A DNA stretch of 64,000 nucleotides from Labilibacter sediminis. GTDB lineage: Bacteria > Bacteroidota > Bacteroidia > Bacteroidales > Marinilabiliaceae. The notes beneath the pieces were generated by a model that was given only the letters and a program-made list of their open reading frames with translations, searched no databases and had not been told where the DNA came from. Within the stretch, counting starts at the first letter, position 1. Every line of letters starts with the position of its first letter. Where the stretch lies: NCBI RefSeq assembly GCF_005877885.1, contig NZ_VCHY01000008.1:124001-188000 (forward strand). The letters are read 5' to 3'. Position numbers and translations under genes: made by a program. Below, one piece after another: positions 18,103 through 27,780 of this stretch.

Positions 18103-19608
18103 TTAAGATTTAAATTCACTAAATACACCGTTGTTTAAAAACTCAACAGCAGCCTCCATTTCCTTGTACATGATTTTATCTTCTGTAACAAATGGAACAT
18201 AGTCCCTAAACTCTGCCATAAAACTCTCGAGATAAGGGGATGTTTTTAAAGGCCTGCGAAACTCTATGGCCTGCGCTGCATTAAACAATTCAACAGCCAA
18301 AATACGCTCCACATTAACAGCTATTTTTAAGGCCTTTGTGGCCGCATTTCCTCCCATACTCACATGGTCTTCCTGCTCATTAGACGATGGAATAGAATCT
18401 ACAGACGAAGGTGTTGCCATCTGCTTATTTAAACTAACAATTGATGCAGCAGCATATTGAGGTATCATAAAGCCTGAGTTTAACCCGGGATTGGCCACCA
18501 AAAATTCAGGCAAGTCGCGCTCTCCTGCTATCAAACGATATGTTCTTCTTTCAGATATACTTCCTATTTCGGCCAAAGCAATGGATAAAAAATCCATGGA
18601 TAAAGCCAATGGTTCTCCATGGAAATTACCTCCTGAAAGAATCATCTCCTCGTCAGGAAAAACGATAGGATTATCGGTTACGGAATTAATTTCAGTTAAC
18701 ACCACACCGGATACATAGTTAATGGCATCTTTTATAGCACCGTGCACTTGCGGCACACAACGAAACGAATATGGATCCTGAACCTGTTTATTCTTTTGAC
18801 CAATAATTTCACTTCCCTCAAGAATGGCCGTTATATTTTTAGCAGTTTCAATTTGTCCGGCATGAGGACGAATTGTATGCAATTGCATCATAAATGGATC
18901 AATTCTTCCATTAAATGCATCCAAAGATAAAGCAGCTATAATATCGGCATATTTAGATAAACGAAATGCCTTTAGCAAGGTATAAATTGCATGAGAACTC
19001 ATAAACTGCGTCCCATTAAGCAAGGCCAATCCTTCTTTAGCCTCAAGTTTTATGGGTTCCCAATTATAAATGGTCAGCATTTCAGAGGCCGTCATTTTTT
19101 TCCCTTTGCAATAAACCTCTCCATGTCCAATTAAGGGTAAAAACAGATGTGCCAGAGGAGCCAGGTCTCCTGAAGCGCCAAGTGAACCTTGCTCTAAGAC
19201 GATAGGGTAAATATCGTGGTTAAAAAAATCGAGTATTCTTTGAACCGTTTTTACCTGAACTCCAGATTTACCCATACTTAAAGCATGAGCTTTTAAAAGC
19301 AGCATAAGCTTAACCACATTTCGCGGCACTTCTTTTCCTGCTCCACAGGCATGACTTATTAATAAGTTTTCCTGAAGTTTATTTAAATCTTCCTTAGATA
19401 TTGATTTATTGTGTAATGCTCCAAATCCGGTATTAATACCATAAACAGGGCCATCATGCTTTTTTAAATAATCATCTAAAAAAGATTTACAATTGGCTAT
19501 AAGCTGTACTGATTCGGACGATAATTCAACATGAATACTATCCTGTAATAATTCATCAATCTTATCGAAAGTTAATGGCGTAGGCGATAATAAATGTTTC
19601 TTTTTCAT
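18103..19608 (-). CDS. hutH: Histidine ammonia-lyase
   Basis: A 501-residue aromatic amino acid lyase. The MIO cofactor triad Ala145-Ser146-Gly147 lies in GSLGASGDLAPLAHL, and the family segments VYGINTGFGALHNKSI, SVTDNPIVFPDEEMILSGGN and SSNEQEDHVSMGG are all present. It converts histidine to urocanate, the first step of histidine degradation, in the cytoplasm. No other hut gene (U, I, F) is in the window; it stands between the Spy-like gene (convergent) and hisS (same strand, 174 bp upstream), so histidine use and histidine charging are neighbours. Confidence 0.95.
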   Translation of the reverse strand: MKKKHLLSPTPLTFDKIDELLQDSIHVELSSESVQLIANCKSFLDDYLKKHDGPVYGINTGFGALHNKSISKEDLNKLQENLLISHACGAGKEVPRNVVKLMLLLKAHALSMGKSGVQVKTVQRILDFFNHDIYPIVLEQGSLGASGDLAPLAHLFLPLIGHGEVYCKGKKMTASEMLTIYNWEPIKLEAKEGLALLNGTQFMSSHAIYTLLKAFRLSKYADIIAALSLDAFNGRIDPFMMQLHTIRPHAGQIETAKNITAILEGSEIIGQKNKQVQDPYSFRCVPQVHGAIKDAINYVSGVVLTEINSVTDNPIVFPDEEMILSGGNFHGEPLALSMDFLSIALAEIGSISERRTYRLIAGERDLPEFLVANPGLNSGFMIPQYAAASIVSLNKQMATPSSVDSIPSSNEQEDHVSMGGNAATKALKIAVNVERILAVELFNAAQAIEFRRPLKTSPYLESFMAEFRDYVPFVTEDKIMYKEMEAAVEFLNNGVFSEFKS

Positions 19609-19723
19609 GGAAATGATTTTATTTGAAATAAGTTTTAAACTCGAATTTCAAACAAAATCAGGGGAAACGAATATCTCCTCCGAAAGAAAGAATATTGTGT
19701 AGTCTGTTTTTAAAAATTCTGCC

Positions 19724-19769
19724 CATAGCTTGCAAGTACATCTTTTAAAATGAACACTTGCAAACTATG
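19724..19769 (-). promoter_or_regulatory. Long hairpin in the hisS-hutH spacer
   Basis: On the minus strand, CATAGTTTGCAAGT and ACTTGCAAGCTATG form a 14-bp stem with one G-U pair and an 18-nt loop. It starts 14 bp after the hisS stop and ends 115 bp before the hutH start. It may terminate or process the hisS transcript; no immediate U-run follows, so a pure terminator reading is uncertain. Confidence 0.5.
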
Positions 19770-19782
19770 CAAAATCTTTAAT

Positions 19783-21144
19783 TTAGCCGATGATTTTAAT
19801 CATCTCTTCAACAGTAACCAATTGCTGTTCTCCTGTTGTCATATTTTTTAGGGTAACTTTACCCTCATTCATTTCATTTTCTCCGGCCATGGCCACAAAG
19901 GAAATTTCCTTTTTATTGGCATAAGCCATTTGCTTCTTCATTTTTACCGAATCAGGATAAAGCTCAGCTTTTATGCCCGCATTTCTTAATGACTGAAGTG
20001 CTTTTAAAGAGTATAAAGCTTCTTTTTCTCCAAAGTTAATAAACAACAATTGAGTGGATACAATAGACTCTTTAGGATAAAGGTCAAGCTGATTCATCAC
20101 GTCATAAATTCTATCAGCACCAAATGAAATTCCAACACCGGAAACATTTTTAAGACCAAATATTCCTGTTAAATCATCATATCTTCCTCCTCCGGTTATA
20201 CTTCCAATCTGCACATCCAAAGCTTTAACTTCAAAAATAGCCCCGGTATAATAATTTAATCCACGAGCCAAAGTTAAATCCAGCTCTACTTCAGTTTTAA
20301 TATCCAATGTGGCTAAATAGGCAAAAACTGTTTCTAATTCTTCGATACCTTTTACGCCAACTTCCGAATCTGATAAAACAGTTTTTAATGTTTCAATTTT
20401 TTCGGCATTAGAGCCGGATAAATTAATAATTGGCTGTAGCTTATTAATGGCCTCATCAGATAGTCCCTTCTGAGCCAATTCATCATTAACCTTATCTAAA
20501 CCAATTTTATCTAATTTATCAATGGCAACTGTGATATCTACAATTTTATCAGCTTCGCCAATTATTTCGGCAATACCGGTTAAAATCTTTCGATTATTCA
20601 GTTTCACCAACACATTAATGTTTAATGCCTTATAAACATCATCTACAATTTGAATTAACTCCACCTCATTCATTAAAGAATCAGAGCCTACAACATCCAC
20701 ATCACACTGATAAAATTCTCTATATCTCCCTTTTTGTGGCCTGTCGGCACGCCATACAGGCTGTATCTGATATCTTTTAAACGGAAATGTTATTTCGTTC
20801 TGATGTTGTACAACAAATCGTGCAAAGGGAACTGTTAAATCGTAACGTAATCCCTTTTCTGATATCTGAATGGTTGATTTAACAGAATCCTTTTGAGCCA
20901 ATAAGCTTTCATCTGCCTTTGCTAAAAAATCACCAGAATTTAGAATTTTAAAAAGAAGCTTATCTCCTTCCTCGCCATACTTTCCCATTAAAGTAGATAA
21001 ATTCTCCATCGCCGGAGTTTCAATAGGCTGGTAGCCATATTTTAAAAACACCGATTTTATAGTGTCGAAAATAAAGTTACGTTTAGCCATTTCAACTGGC
21101 GAAAAATCTCTTGTTCCTTTAGGGATAGCGGGTTTCTGTGCCAT
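19783..21144 (-). CDS. hisS: Histidyl-tRNA synthetase
   Basis: A 453-residue class II synthetase. N-terminal [19 protein letters not shown], motif 2 [15 protein letters not shown], the histidine-binding segment [16 protein letters not shown], and [13 protein letters not shown] are all present, with a C-terminal anticodon-binding domain (about 365-450). It charges tRNA-His in the cytoplasm. A TAnnTTTG box lies 29 nt upstream. Length is typical of the longer Bacteroidota form. Confidence 0.97.
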   Translation of the reverse strand: MAQKPAIPKGTRDFSPVEMAKRNFIFDTIKSVFLKYGYQPIETPAMENLSTLMGKYGEEGDKLLFKILNSGDFLAKADESLLAQKDSVKSTIQISEKGLRYDLTVPFARFVVQHQNEITFPFKRYQIQPVWRADRPQKGRYREFYQCDVDVVGSDSLMNEVELIQIVDDVYKALNINVLVKLNNRKILTGIAEIIGEADKIVDITVAIDKLDKIGLDKVNDELAQKGLSDEAINKLQPIINLSGSNAEKIETLKTVLSDSEVGVKGIEELETVFAYLATLDIKTEVELDLTLARGLNYYTGAIFEVKALDVQIGSITGGGRYDDLTGIFGLKNVSGVGISFGADRIYDVMNQLDLYPKESIVSTQLLFINFGEKEALYSLKALQSLRNAGIKAELYPDSVKMKKQMAYANKKEISFVAMAGENEMNEGKVTLKNMTTGEQQLVTVEEMIKIIG

Positions 21145-21173
21145 CTTTTTTATTTTTTGTTTTTATTGAGGCG

Positions 21174-21181
21174 CAAAGTTA
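21174..21181 (-). promoter_or_regulatory. Putative -7 box of hisS (TAACTTTG)
   Basis: Minus-strand TAACTTTG followed by CG matches TAnnTTTG, 29 nt upstream of the hisS start. No -33 element was identified at the right spacing. Confidence 0.5.
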
Positions 21182-21296
21182 TTTAATTATTCCAAATTAT
21201 AATGAAATATCAATATGGAATACACTCTATCAACAGTGATTAATGAACCTGTGCCGGATGATTTAATTACTGATAACTATTAAAAACACCCAAATA

Positions 21297-21767
21297 TCAA
21301 ACACCTATTTCTTGTAACCATTTGCGTAAAGTATCAGAGGCCTCTTTATCATTTTCTTTAGGTGCCCAACTGGCGAAATTTTTATCATCGCCCATATCAT
21401 AAGGACCATCTTTTATTTCATATACCACTGTCCCGGGTTCTAAACCTGTTGCAGTATGCCATTCTCCGGGATTTATCTCTATTCCATATACTCCACTTTT
21501 ACGATCTAAAATAACATACCTGATTATTTGTCCCTTCTCATTAAAAAATATAACCAACAGTCTTCCTGTAAGAACAATAAATACTTCACGCTTATCCGGA
21601 TTTACATGAGTATGTGGTTGTACGTAAGTATTGGGTTCAAACGCATTTAGCATACGCTGTAATGTATCTGAATCTGACGTATGGAAATTTAAATTTTTTC
21701 TTTTCCGATTACTCTTTTGGGCATCATGACTCAACTGATTAACCAAAGCTTTATCAATAACCTTCAT
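21297..21767 (-). CDS. WbuC-family cupin-fold metalloprotein
   Basis: A 156-residue soluble cupin. The metal-binding motif is seen as VQPHTHVNPDKREVFIVLTG (two His plus Glu) with a later His in NPGEWHTATGL, which matches the WbuC cupin family associated with surface-polysaccharide gene clusters. The function of WbuC is not established to my knowledge. Here it has no polysaccharide genes next to it; the only close neighbour is the DUF4870 gene upstream, which ends 6 bp before this start and is on the same strand, so the two are probably co-transcribed. Confidence 0.8.
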   Translation of the reverse strand: MKVIDKALVNQLSHDAQKSNRKRKNLNFHTSDSDTLQRMLNAFEPNTYVQPHTHVNPDKREVFIVLTGRLLVIFFNEKGQIIRYVILDRKSGVYGIEINPGEWHTATGLEPGTVVYEIKDGPYDMGDDKNFASWAPKENDKEASDTLRKWLQEIGV

Positions 21768-21773
21768 AATTAC

Positions 21774-22115
21774 TTATTTTATAAACTTAATTGTAAAAGG
21801 GTAGCTAAACAAATATCCCTCCGATGTTCTTATTATACCTTTTATTGTGTAAATCAATACCATAACTCCAATAACCAGCATAAAAACAAAACCAATAAAG
21901 GCAAACATAAAAATTGCAGAAATTGCCACTCCCAACATTGCTGTAATCTGAAAATTCAAGACCTCTTTCCCCTGATCATCTACCATCTGGTATTCCTCTT
22001 TCTTAAGTATCCAGACAATTAATGGAGCTATAATATTTCCCAAAGGAAAAATAACCCCTGCCAATGCGGCAATATGGCAATATGTTGCCCAGTTTTTTTC
22101 ATCTGTATTCAGCAT
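21774..22115 (-). CDS. DUF4870 (Tic20-like) membrane protein
   Basis: A 113-residue protein using the ATG at 22115 (MLNTDEKNWATYCHIAALAG). The in-frame ATG at 22148 would add 11 basic residues with no family support. DUF4870 hallmarks: an N-terminal W.xxxHIAAL helix, VIFPLGNIIAPLIVWILKK, then D-QGKEVLNFQIT and two C-terminal helices (about 60-100). Three TM segments are expected. Function unknown. It ends 6 bp upstream of the WbuC-like gene. Confidence 0.85.
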   Translation of the reverse strand: MLNTDEKNWATYCHIAALAGVIFPLGNIIAPLIVWILKKEEYQMVDDQGKEVLNFQITAMLGVAISAIFMFAFIGFVFMLVIGVMVLIYTIKGIIRTSEGYLFSYPFTIKFIK

Positions 22116-22288
22116 AGTATTATAAGTTCTTTTGATTTTTATCCTCAAAAATAAGTTACTAAAAACTAAAATCCACTAGTTCGCCATTAAATATAAACTG
22201 TTCTGAGTTTTTTAAGTAAAAACGTGAAGGACGAAATATTATCAAAGACCCGGAGAATTTTAATTACACAATAGAGGAAAAGGAGAGA

Positions 22289-23416
22289 ATGAATACAGTT
22301 AGAATACTGATAATTGGAAACGATGATATAAATCTGCAGATCATTAAAAACAGATTACTTGAATTTGGTGAAGATTGGCTTATCTTTCAAATGTCCTGTG
22401 AAGATGCAATTCATGAACTTAACAATTCTCAATACAACATCATCATTATTGATTGTGTTGATACCTCTAACGTGGTAATTGACAGAATTGCTGCATTTAA
22501 ACAATCTAAGAAAAACTACGACACTCCTATTCTTGTATGTTTTCAGGAAGCGGAAAGTGCACACATTAAGCAGGTAATAGAGGCCGGAGCCCTTGACTTT
22601 ATTCAGAAACCATTTAAGGCCATTGAATTATTTGCCAGGGTAAGAACAGCTCTTACCTTATCCAGTACTATCAACAAGCTTGGAAAACAAGCGCATATAA
22701 TTAGTGCCGGCCAGCAAAAAATGGAAGAAGTCTTAAAAGGATTACTGCCTAATGAAATAATAGATGAGCTAACTGTTTTTGGAGAATCAAAACCAAAGAA
22801 ATACAGAGAAGCGTCAGTTTTATTTATAGATTTAGTTGATTTCACACGTAAATCAGCAAAGCTGTCTCCACGAATTATTATTGATGAATTAAGTGAGCTC
22901 TTTTCGTCTTTTGATGACATAATGCGTAAAAACAATTGCGTTCGTATAAAAACAATGGGCGATGGATATCTGGCTGTCTCCGGCATTCCAAAACCAAACA
23001 TGGATCATGCTATCAACCTAATTAATGCCGCCATAGACTTGAGGAATTATTTAATTCAGCGTAACAGAGTTAATCCTGTAAAGTGGGAAGCTAAAATAGG
23101 TATTAACTCCGGAGAAGTTATTGGTAGTGTATTGGGGAGCAACAATTTTTTATTTGATGTATTTGGAGATGCTGTTAATGAAGCAGCAAGAATGGAGAAA
23201 AACTGTGAACCCAACCAAATTAATATTTCTAAAGAAACTTATTTATTGGCCCGACATAAATTCAGATTTATAGAAAGGCTACCCAATAAGGTGAAAGGTT
23301 TAGGTGTCAAACGAATGTTTTACTTAAAATCTCACCTTGATCATACAGGTTTTAACCACCTAGACATTGAACGAATCAAAGAGAGTTCCATAGGTACTTT
23401 AATCAACCTAATTTAA
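22289..23416 (+). CDS. Receiver-adenylate/guanylate cyclase fusion, divergent receiver
   Basis: A 375-residue cytoplasmic protein: receiver domain (1-125), a helical linker, and a class III nucleotidyl cyclase domain (about 170-350). The cyclase has both metal aspartates (D181 in LFIDLVDFT, D225 in MGDGYLAVSG) and transition-state N297/R301 (VNEAAR). The substrate-selecting pair reads E267 and D290 (FDVFG), a guanylate-type Glu with an adenylate-type Asp, so the product is uncertain. The receiver keeps D12-D13, D55 and K107, but the Ser/Thr switch position is Cys/Phe (ILVCF) and the loop after D55 lacks MPxxxG. It is followed 39 bp later by a paralogue with the same layout. Confidence 0.9.
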   Translation: MNTVRILIIGNDDINLQIIKNRLLEFGEDWLIFQMSCEDAIHELNNSQYNIIIIDCVDTSNVVIDRIAAFKQSKKNYDTPILVCFQEAESAHIKQVIEAGALDFIQKPFKAIELFARVRTALTLSSTINKLGKQAHIISAGQQKMEEVLKGLLPNEIIDELTVFGESKPKKYREASVLFIDLVDFTRKSAKLSPRIIIDELSELFSSFDDIMRKNNCVRIKTMGDGYLAVSGIPKPNMDHAINLINAAIDLRNYLIQRNRVNPVKWEAKIGINSGEVIGSVLGSNNFLFDVFGDAVNEAARMEKNCEPNQINISKETYLLARHKFRFIERLPNKVKGLGVKRMFYLKSHLDHTGFNHLDIERIKESSIGTLINLI

Positions 23417-23455
23417 TCCTTAAAATAAAAATTGTATTCCCTAACATATTAGCGC

Positions 23456-24511
23456 ATGACCAACACAATTAAGGTACTACTTGTAGATGATATGGACATT
23501 ATTATGGACATTATGATTTCGCATTTAGAGATGATGGGGGAAGAATTTATTTTTTTAAAGGCCAGTAACGGTCGCGAAGCTTGTAAAATTGCACAACAAG
23601 CTCAACCTGATTTAATCATAATGGATTGGGAAATGCCACAAATGAATGGCATAGAGGCACTGGCTCTTCTAAAAAAGAACAGCTTAACTAAAGATATCCC
23701 TGTTATTATTTCTTCCGGTTTTTCAGAATCTACTAATGTCCGCGAAGCCCTTGAAACTGGCGCTATTGATTATATACGCAAACCCATTGACTCCATTGAG
23801 CTCATTGCAAGAGTTCGGTCGGTTTTGACATTAACAAGCAGCTTTACCGCTTTAAAAGAAAAGAAAATCGAATTGGAGCAAGAACGTCAGAAAGTAAATA
23901 AAATTTTACACGGCATTATTCCTCCTAAAGTTTTAAAAGAAATAAAAGAAACAGGACACTCCAAACCTAAACGGTATAAAGATGCAACGGTGATGTTTAC
24001 TGATTTGGTTGGTTTTACAGAAAAAACTACCAAGATGTCGCCCAAAAGATTAATTAATGAGCTAAACGATATATTTTCATCTTTTGATAAAATTATCACT
24101 AAAAACAGTTGTACCCGAATAAAAACAATTGGTGACGCATACCTGTCCGTATCAGGGCTACCCGAGGAAAATAAGGATCATGCAAAAAACATGATGAAAG
24201 CTGCCATTGAACTTAGAGATTATATTAGAAACCGGAACAAAACTAATCAGCTTCAGTGGGAAATAACCACAGGAATTAATAGTGGCGATATTATTGGAAG
24301 CTTAATTGGTTTAGACAATTACTTATTTGATATCTTCGGTAAAAATGTAAATACGGCAGCTCGTATTCAAAACCAATGTTCCCCTATGGGCATATTTGTT
24401 AGTGACAGTACTTATCAACTTACAAAAAATGACTATCGCTATAAAGAAATTGGGAAGGTGAGTTTAAAGGGAATGAACAATATAGTTCTTCACCAAATTA
24501 TCGACAATTAA
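23456..24511 (+). CDS. Receiver-adenylate/guanylate cyclase fusion, canonical receiver
   Basis: A 351-residue paralogue of the preceding gene. The receiver is canonical (D11-D12, D57 in IIMDWEMPQMNG, SS at 86-87, K109 in IRKPI). The cyclase domain has metal ligands D183 (MFTDLVGFT) and D227 (IGDAYLSVSG), N298 and R303, and again the mixed E269/D292 substrate pair. Signalling through phosphorylation of the receiver to control cAMP or cGMP production is expected. The cognate kinase is not adjacent. A bidirectional terminator follows its stop. Confidence 0.92.
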   Translation: MTNTIKVLLVDDMDIIMDIMISHLEMMGEEFIFLKASNGREACKIAQQAQPDLIIMDWEMPQMNGIEALALLKKNSLTKDIPVIISSGFSESTNVREALETGAIDYIRKPIDSIELIARVRSVLTLTSSFTALKEKKIELEQERQKVNKILHGIIPPKVLKEIKETGHSKPKRYKDATVMFTDLVGFTEKTTKMSPKRLINELNDIFSSFDKIITKNSCTRIKTIGDAYLSVSGLPEENKDHAKNMMKAAIELRDYIRNRNKTNQLQWEITTGINSGDIIGSLIGLDNYLFDIFGKNVNTAARIQNQCSPMGIFVSDSTYQLTKNDYRYKEIGKVSLKGMNNIVLHQIIDN

Positions 24512-24520
24512 AGGAAATAA

Positions 24521-24558
24521 AAAAATAGCTGCCCTTAAATTATAAGGCAGCTATTTTT
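24521..24558. terminator. Bidirectional terminator between cyclase 2 and ettA
   Basis: Perfect 13-bp stem AAAAATAGCTGCC / GGCAGCTATTTTT with a 12-nt loop, A-run on one side and T-run on the other. It serves the plus-strand cyclase gene and the minus-strand ettA gene, which converge here. Confidence 0.9.
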
Positions 24559-24583
24559 ACATGATTTAACCTTAAGCTAAAGT

Positions 24584-26269
24584 TTACTTAACAAGCTTCT
24601 TATATTTTATTCTTTTAGGTCCTACATCACCTAAACGTCGCTTTTTGTTTTCTTCATATTCTGAGAAAGATCCCTCAAAATAATATACACTTGAATCGCC
24701 TTCAAAAGCTAAGATATGAGTTGCTACACGATCAAGAAACCATCTATCATGTGAAATAACTACAGCACAACCTGCAAAATCATCTAAACCTTCTTCAAGG
24801 GCCCTTAGCGTATTTACATCAACATCATTGGTCGGCTCATCCAGTAATAGCACATTAGCCTCTTCTTTAAAAGTAAGTGCTAAATGCAACCTGTTTCTTT
24901 CTCCACCAGATAATACTCCACACTTTTTCTCCTGATCAGCTCCCGTAAAATTAAATCTACCCAGGTAAGCTCTGGAATTTATCTCTTTACCTCCTAATTT
25001 TATGGTTTCCTGCCCATCTGCTACAACTTGATAAACAGACTTTTCAGGATCGATTGCTTCATGTGTTTGATCAACATACCCCAGCTTAACAGTCTCTCCA
25101 ACTTCAAAGGTTCCTTTATTCACCTTTTCTTTTTCCATGATCATTCTGAAAAGAGTGGTTTTTCCAGCCCCATTGGGTCCTATAACTCCTACAATACCGT
25201 TTTTAGGAAGTACAAATTCCAAATCATCAAACAAAAGACGGTCTTCAAAACCTTTTGCTACAGCATGAGCTTCAATGACCTTATCTCCTAATCTTGGTCC
25301 GTTAGGAATAAAAATTTCTAATTTCTCTTCTTTCTCCTTAACATCTTCTCCTATTAGTTTGTCATAAGCAGACAAACGCGCCTTTGACTTTGCATGTCTT
25401 GCCTTTGGCGCCATTCTAACCCATTCTAATTCTCGCTCAAGAGTTTTACGACGCTTAGATGCCGTTTTTTCCTCCTGCTGCATACGTTTTGTTTTCTGAT
25501 CAAGCCATGATGAATAATTTCCTTTCCAGGGAATTCCTTCTCCTCTATCAAGTTCAAGAATCCAACCGGCAACATTATCCAGAAAATAGCGGTCGTGCGT
25601 AATTGAAATTACAGTACCCTTATATTGCTGTAGGTGCACCTCAAGCCATTGCACTGATTCTGCATCCAGATGGTTAGTAGGCTCATCCAGAAGTAACACA
25701 TCAGGCTCTTGTAATAGCAAGCGACATAAAGCCACCCTTCTTTTTTCTCCTCCTGACAAGTATTTCACCAACTTATCTTCCTCAGGACAACGCAAAGCAT
25801 CCATAGCACGATTTAATTTCGTATCCAGATTCCATGCATCATACTGATCAATTTTTTCCTGCAGCTTTGCCTGCTCATCCATTAAAGCCTGCATCTTATC
25901 AGGATCTTCCAATACCTCCGGGTCGGCAAACTTTTCGTTAACCTTATTGTATGCATTCAATACATCAACTACCTCCTGAACTCCTTCTTCAACAATCTGC
26001 TTAACGGTTTTATTATCATCCAAAACAGGTTCCTGCTCCAGGTAACCAACAGAATACCCCTGGGAAGAAACCACCTCTCCCTGAAAATTCTTATCCACTC
26101 CGGCAATTATCTTCATTAAGGTCGACTTACCAGAACCATTTAAACCAATAATTCCGATTTTAGCACCGTAAAAGAAAGACAGGTAAATGTTATTTAATAT
26201 TTTTTTTTGTGGAGGAACAACCTTGCTCACTCCAACCATTGAAAAGATTATTTTCTTATCGTCAGACAT
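24584..26269 (-). CDS. ettA: Energy-dependent translational throttle protein EttA (ABC-F)
   Basis: A 561-residue ABC-F protein with two ATPase domains and no membrane segments. Domain 1: Walker A GLNGSGKST, signature LSGGEKRRVALCRLL, Walker B LLLDEPTNHLD. Domain 2: Walker A GPNGAGKTT, signature LSGGERNRLHLAL, Walker B LLLDEPTNDVD. The arm/linker region around 240-310 is basic. N-terminus and length match EttA (E. coli 555 aa), which binds the ribosomal E site and gates entry into elongation according to ADP/ATP ratio. It is a single gene with its own -7 box and terminator. Confidence 0.96.
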   Translation of the reverse strand: MSDDKKIIFSMVGVSKVVPPQKKILNNIYLSFFYGAKIGIIGLNGSGKSTLMKIIAGVDKNFQGEVVSSQGYSVGYLEQEPVLDDNKTVKQIVEEGVQEVVDVLNAYNKVNEKFADPEVLEDPDKMQALMDEQAKLQEKIDQYDAWNLDTKLNRAMDALRCPEEDKLVKYLSGGEKRRVALCRLLLQEPDVLLLDEPTNHLDAESVQWLEVHLQQYKGTVISITHDRYFLDNVAGWILELDRGEGIPWKGNYSSWLDQKTKRMQQEEKTASKRRKTLERELEWVRMAPKARHAKSKARLSAYDKLIGEDVKEKEEKLEIFIPNGPRLGDKVIEAHAVAKGFEDRLLFDDLEFVLPKNGIVGVIGPNGAGKTTLFRMIMEKEKVNKGTFEVGETVKLGYVDQTHEAIDPEKSVYQVVADGQETIKLGGKEINSRAYLGRFNFTGADQEKKCGVLSGGERNRLHLALTFKEEANVLLLDEPTNDVDVNTLRALEEGLDDFAGCAVVISHDRWFLDRVATHILAFEGDSSVYYFEGSFSEYEENKKRRLGDVGPKRIKYKKLVK

Positions 26270-26308
26270 GATTATATTTTAATATTTATATGACTATAGA
26301 TTAAGCCG

Positions 26309-26316
26309 CAAATTTA
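26309..26316 (-). promoter_or_regulatory. Putative -7 box of ettA (TAAATTTG)
   Basis: Minus-strand TAAATTTG matches TAnnTTTG and lies 39 nt upstream of the ettA start. No confident -33 element was found. Confidence 0.45.
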
Positions 26317-26375
26317 TGACAATTAAATATTTTTTTAATACCTCAGGACAGAATTCGATATTTTTTAGCATAAAA

Positions 26376-26400
26376 AACCCTACTATATTATAGTAGGGTT
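26376..26400 (-). terminator. Terminator of the 282-aa exported protein gene
   Basis: Perfect 12-bp inverted repeat (AACCCTACTATA / TATAGTAGGGTT) around one central base, followed on the minus strand by a T-run. It lies 18 bp after the stop of the gene at 26419. Confidence 0.85.
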
Positions 26401-26418
26401 AACTATATATTCCGGAAT

Positions 26419-27267
26419 TTACTTTTTACCCATCGATTTAAAATCTTTTAGCAACAAACCGTCTCTATTTTTAGGATTTACCATATGCCAATCGAAATAA
26501 TAAAATTGTGAATCAGCAGCTCCAATAATAATTTTATAACAGCGAGCTTTATACTTAGTTCCTTCCGGCCCTACTTTATGTAAAAACACCACATCAGGGT
26601 CTTTGTTTTCAATGGCGTTAGTAACTTCTTCCTGCGTAACTATTTCAACAGAATACGGATATACACTTTGAATTTTACTTAATGCATTTACTTCAGGTGC
26701 CAAATCATCTTTTACCAACAACAACTTTTTATTATTTAAACTCTTCACATTTTTGTTATAATACTTAAACATATTGCTACTTATCATTTTAGGATTTTCA
26801 GATACCTTTTGCACATGATCCTGAATAAAACGAATAAAACCTTCCATTTTGTAGGCATAACTATCATCCTCAACTCGAACATACGATAATGGAATTGAAC
26901 ACAGATCCGGCATCTCTGCAATAGAATAAACATCCTTACCCATCAGTAAACTCACAAAAGTATATCTGGCCTTTGTTTTATCCTTATCAAAAGTTACCGT
27001 TGATGTTACAATAAATGAATAAGACGGATCGCGACGTTTTTCATCAAACTCGGCATGTGATATAATTTCGTACTCTGTCACATTCCATATCCTTGGCATC
27101 ACTTTTTTAATCATAAAATTAAAATCGGACATAGGATTATCATCCAAAACAACAAAAGTTTTAGAATTTAAAAACGCTTTATAATCTTGTTCTGAAGGCA
27201 AATGTTTTTGCGCCACTACACTAATGGCAAGCAATAAAAAAAACAGATTTAATACTAATTTCTTCAT
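26419..27267 (-). CDS. Exported protein of unknown function
   Basis: A 282-residue protein with a clear signal peptide (MKKLVLNLFFLLLAISVVAQ), so periplasmic or secreted. The mature part is mixed alpha/beta with no motif that I recognise; two stretches look like strand-helix units (KKLLLVKDDLAPEVNALSKI and YSVEIVTQEEVTNAIENKDP), and VVFLHKVGPEG resembles a nucleotide-fold turn without catalytic residues. No TM or lipobox is visible. It is monocistronic, flanked by a terminator and a 513-bp upstream spacer. Similar proteins appear to be restricted to Bacteroidota, but I cannot name a family. Confidence 0.75.
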   Translation of the reverse strand: MKKLVLNLFFLLLAISVVAQKHLPSEQDYKAFLNSKTFVVLDDNPMSDFNFMIKKVMPRIWNVTEYEIISHAEFDEKRRDPSYSFIVTSTVTFDKDKTKARYTFVSLLMGKDVYSIAEMPDLCSIPLSYVRVEDDSYAYKMEGFIRFIQDHVQKVSENPKMISSNMFKYYNKNVKSLNNKKLLLVKDDLAPEVNALSKIQSVYPYSVEIVTQEEVTNAIENKDPDVVFLHKVGPEGTKYKARCYKIIIGAADSQFYYFDWHMVNPKNRDGLLLKDFKSMGKK

Positions 27268-27780
27268 CTAACTTTATTTTATGATTCAATAATTAATTTC
27301 GATAAATAATAAACTACAGACTAACAAAAATAAGTCTTTGAAACATATAAACGTAAATATCTTAACGGAGTTATATATATTTTAACATTATCTACAAGCT
27401 TTGCACCATTACTCCTACATACCAACCACTTACAACGCCAAATAAGTTCTATGATCTCAAAAAAAAAACTAATATTAATTAGAATGGTTATATGTTTCTA
27501 AATTTTATAATAACTTTATATTGGAGTTGTTAAAATATGATAAACATTGAGGCTGCAAGTCATAAAAATTTGTGTTTATTGTTTATTACAAAAGTGGTGA
27601 TTTTTAACATGGTGAAATTAAACTTTTCAATCTCCTCAACTAACTTAGTGAGCTAGTTAACAATCACATGTCGGCAAAATTATAAAACATATGAAACGAG
27701 CCATGATAATTATATCTCACACAGAAGTATGATATAATTTGGCGAGTTCCATGTGGCAATAAAAAGCAAAATATAAACAC
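27268..27780. other. 513-bp AT-rich divergent intergenic region
   Basis: No open frame or RNA gene was recognised. One inverted repeat is seen near the kinase start: AATTATATC (27708-27716) and GATATAATT (27731-27739), a perfect 9-bp pair with a 14-nt spacer, ending 41 bp before the ATG at 27781. It could be an operator or 5'-UTR hairpin. Confidence 0.45.
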
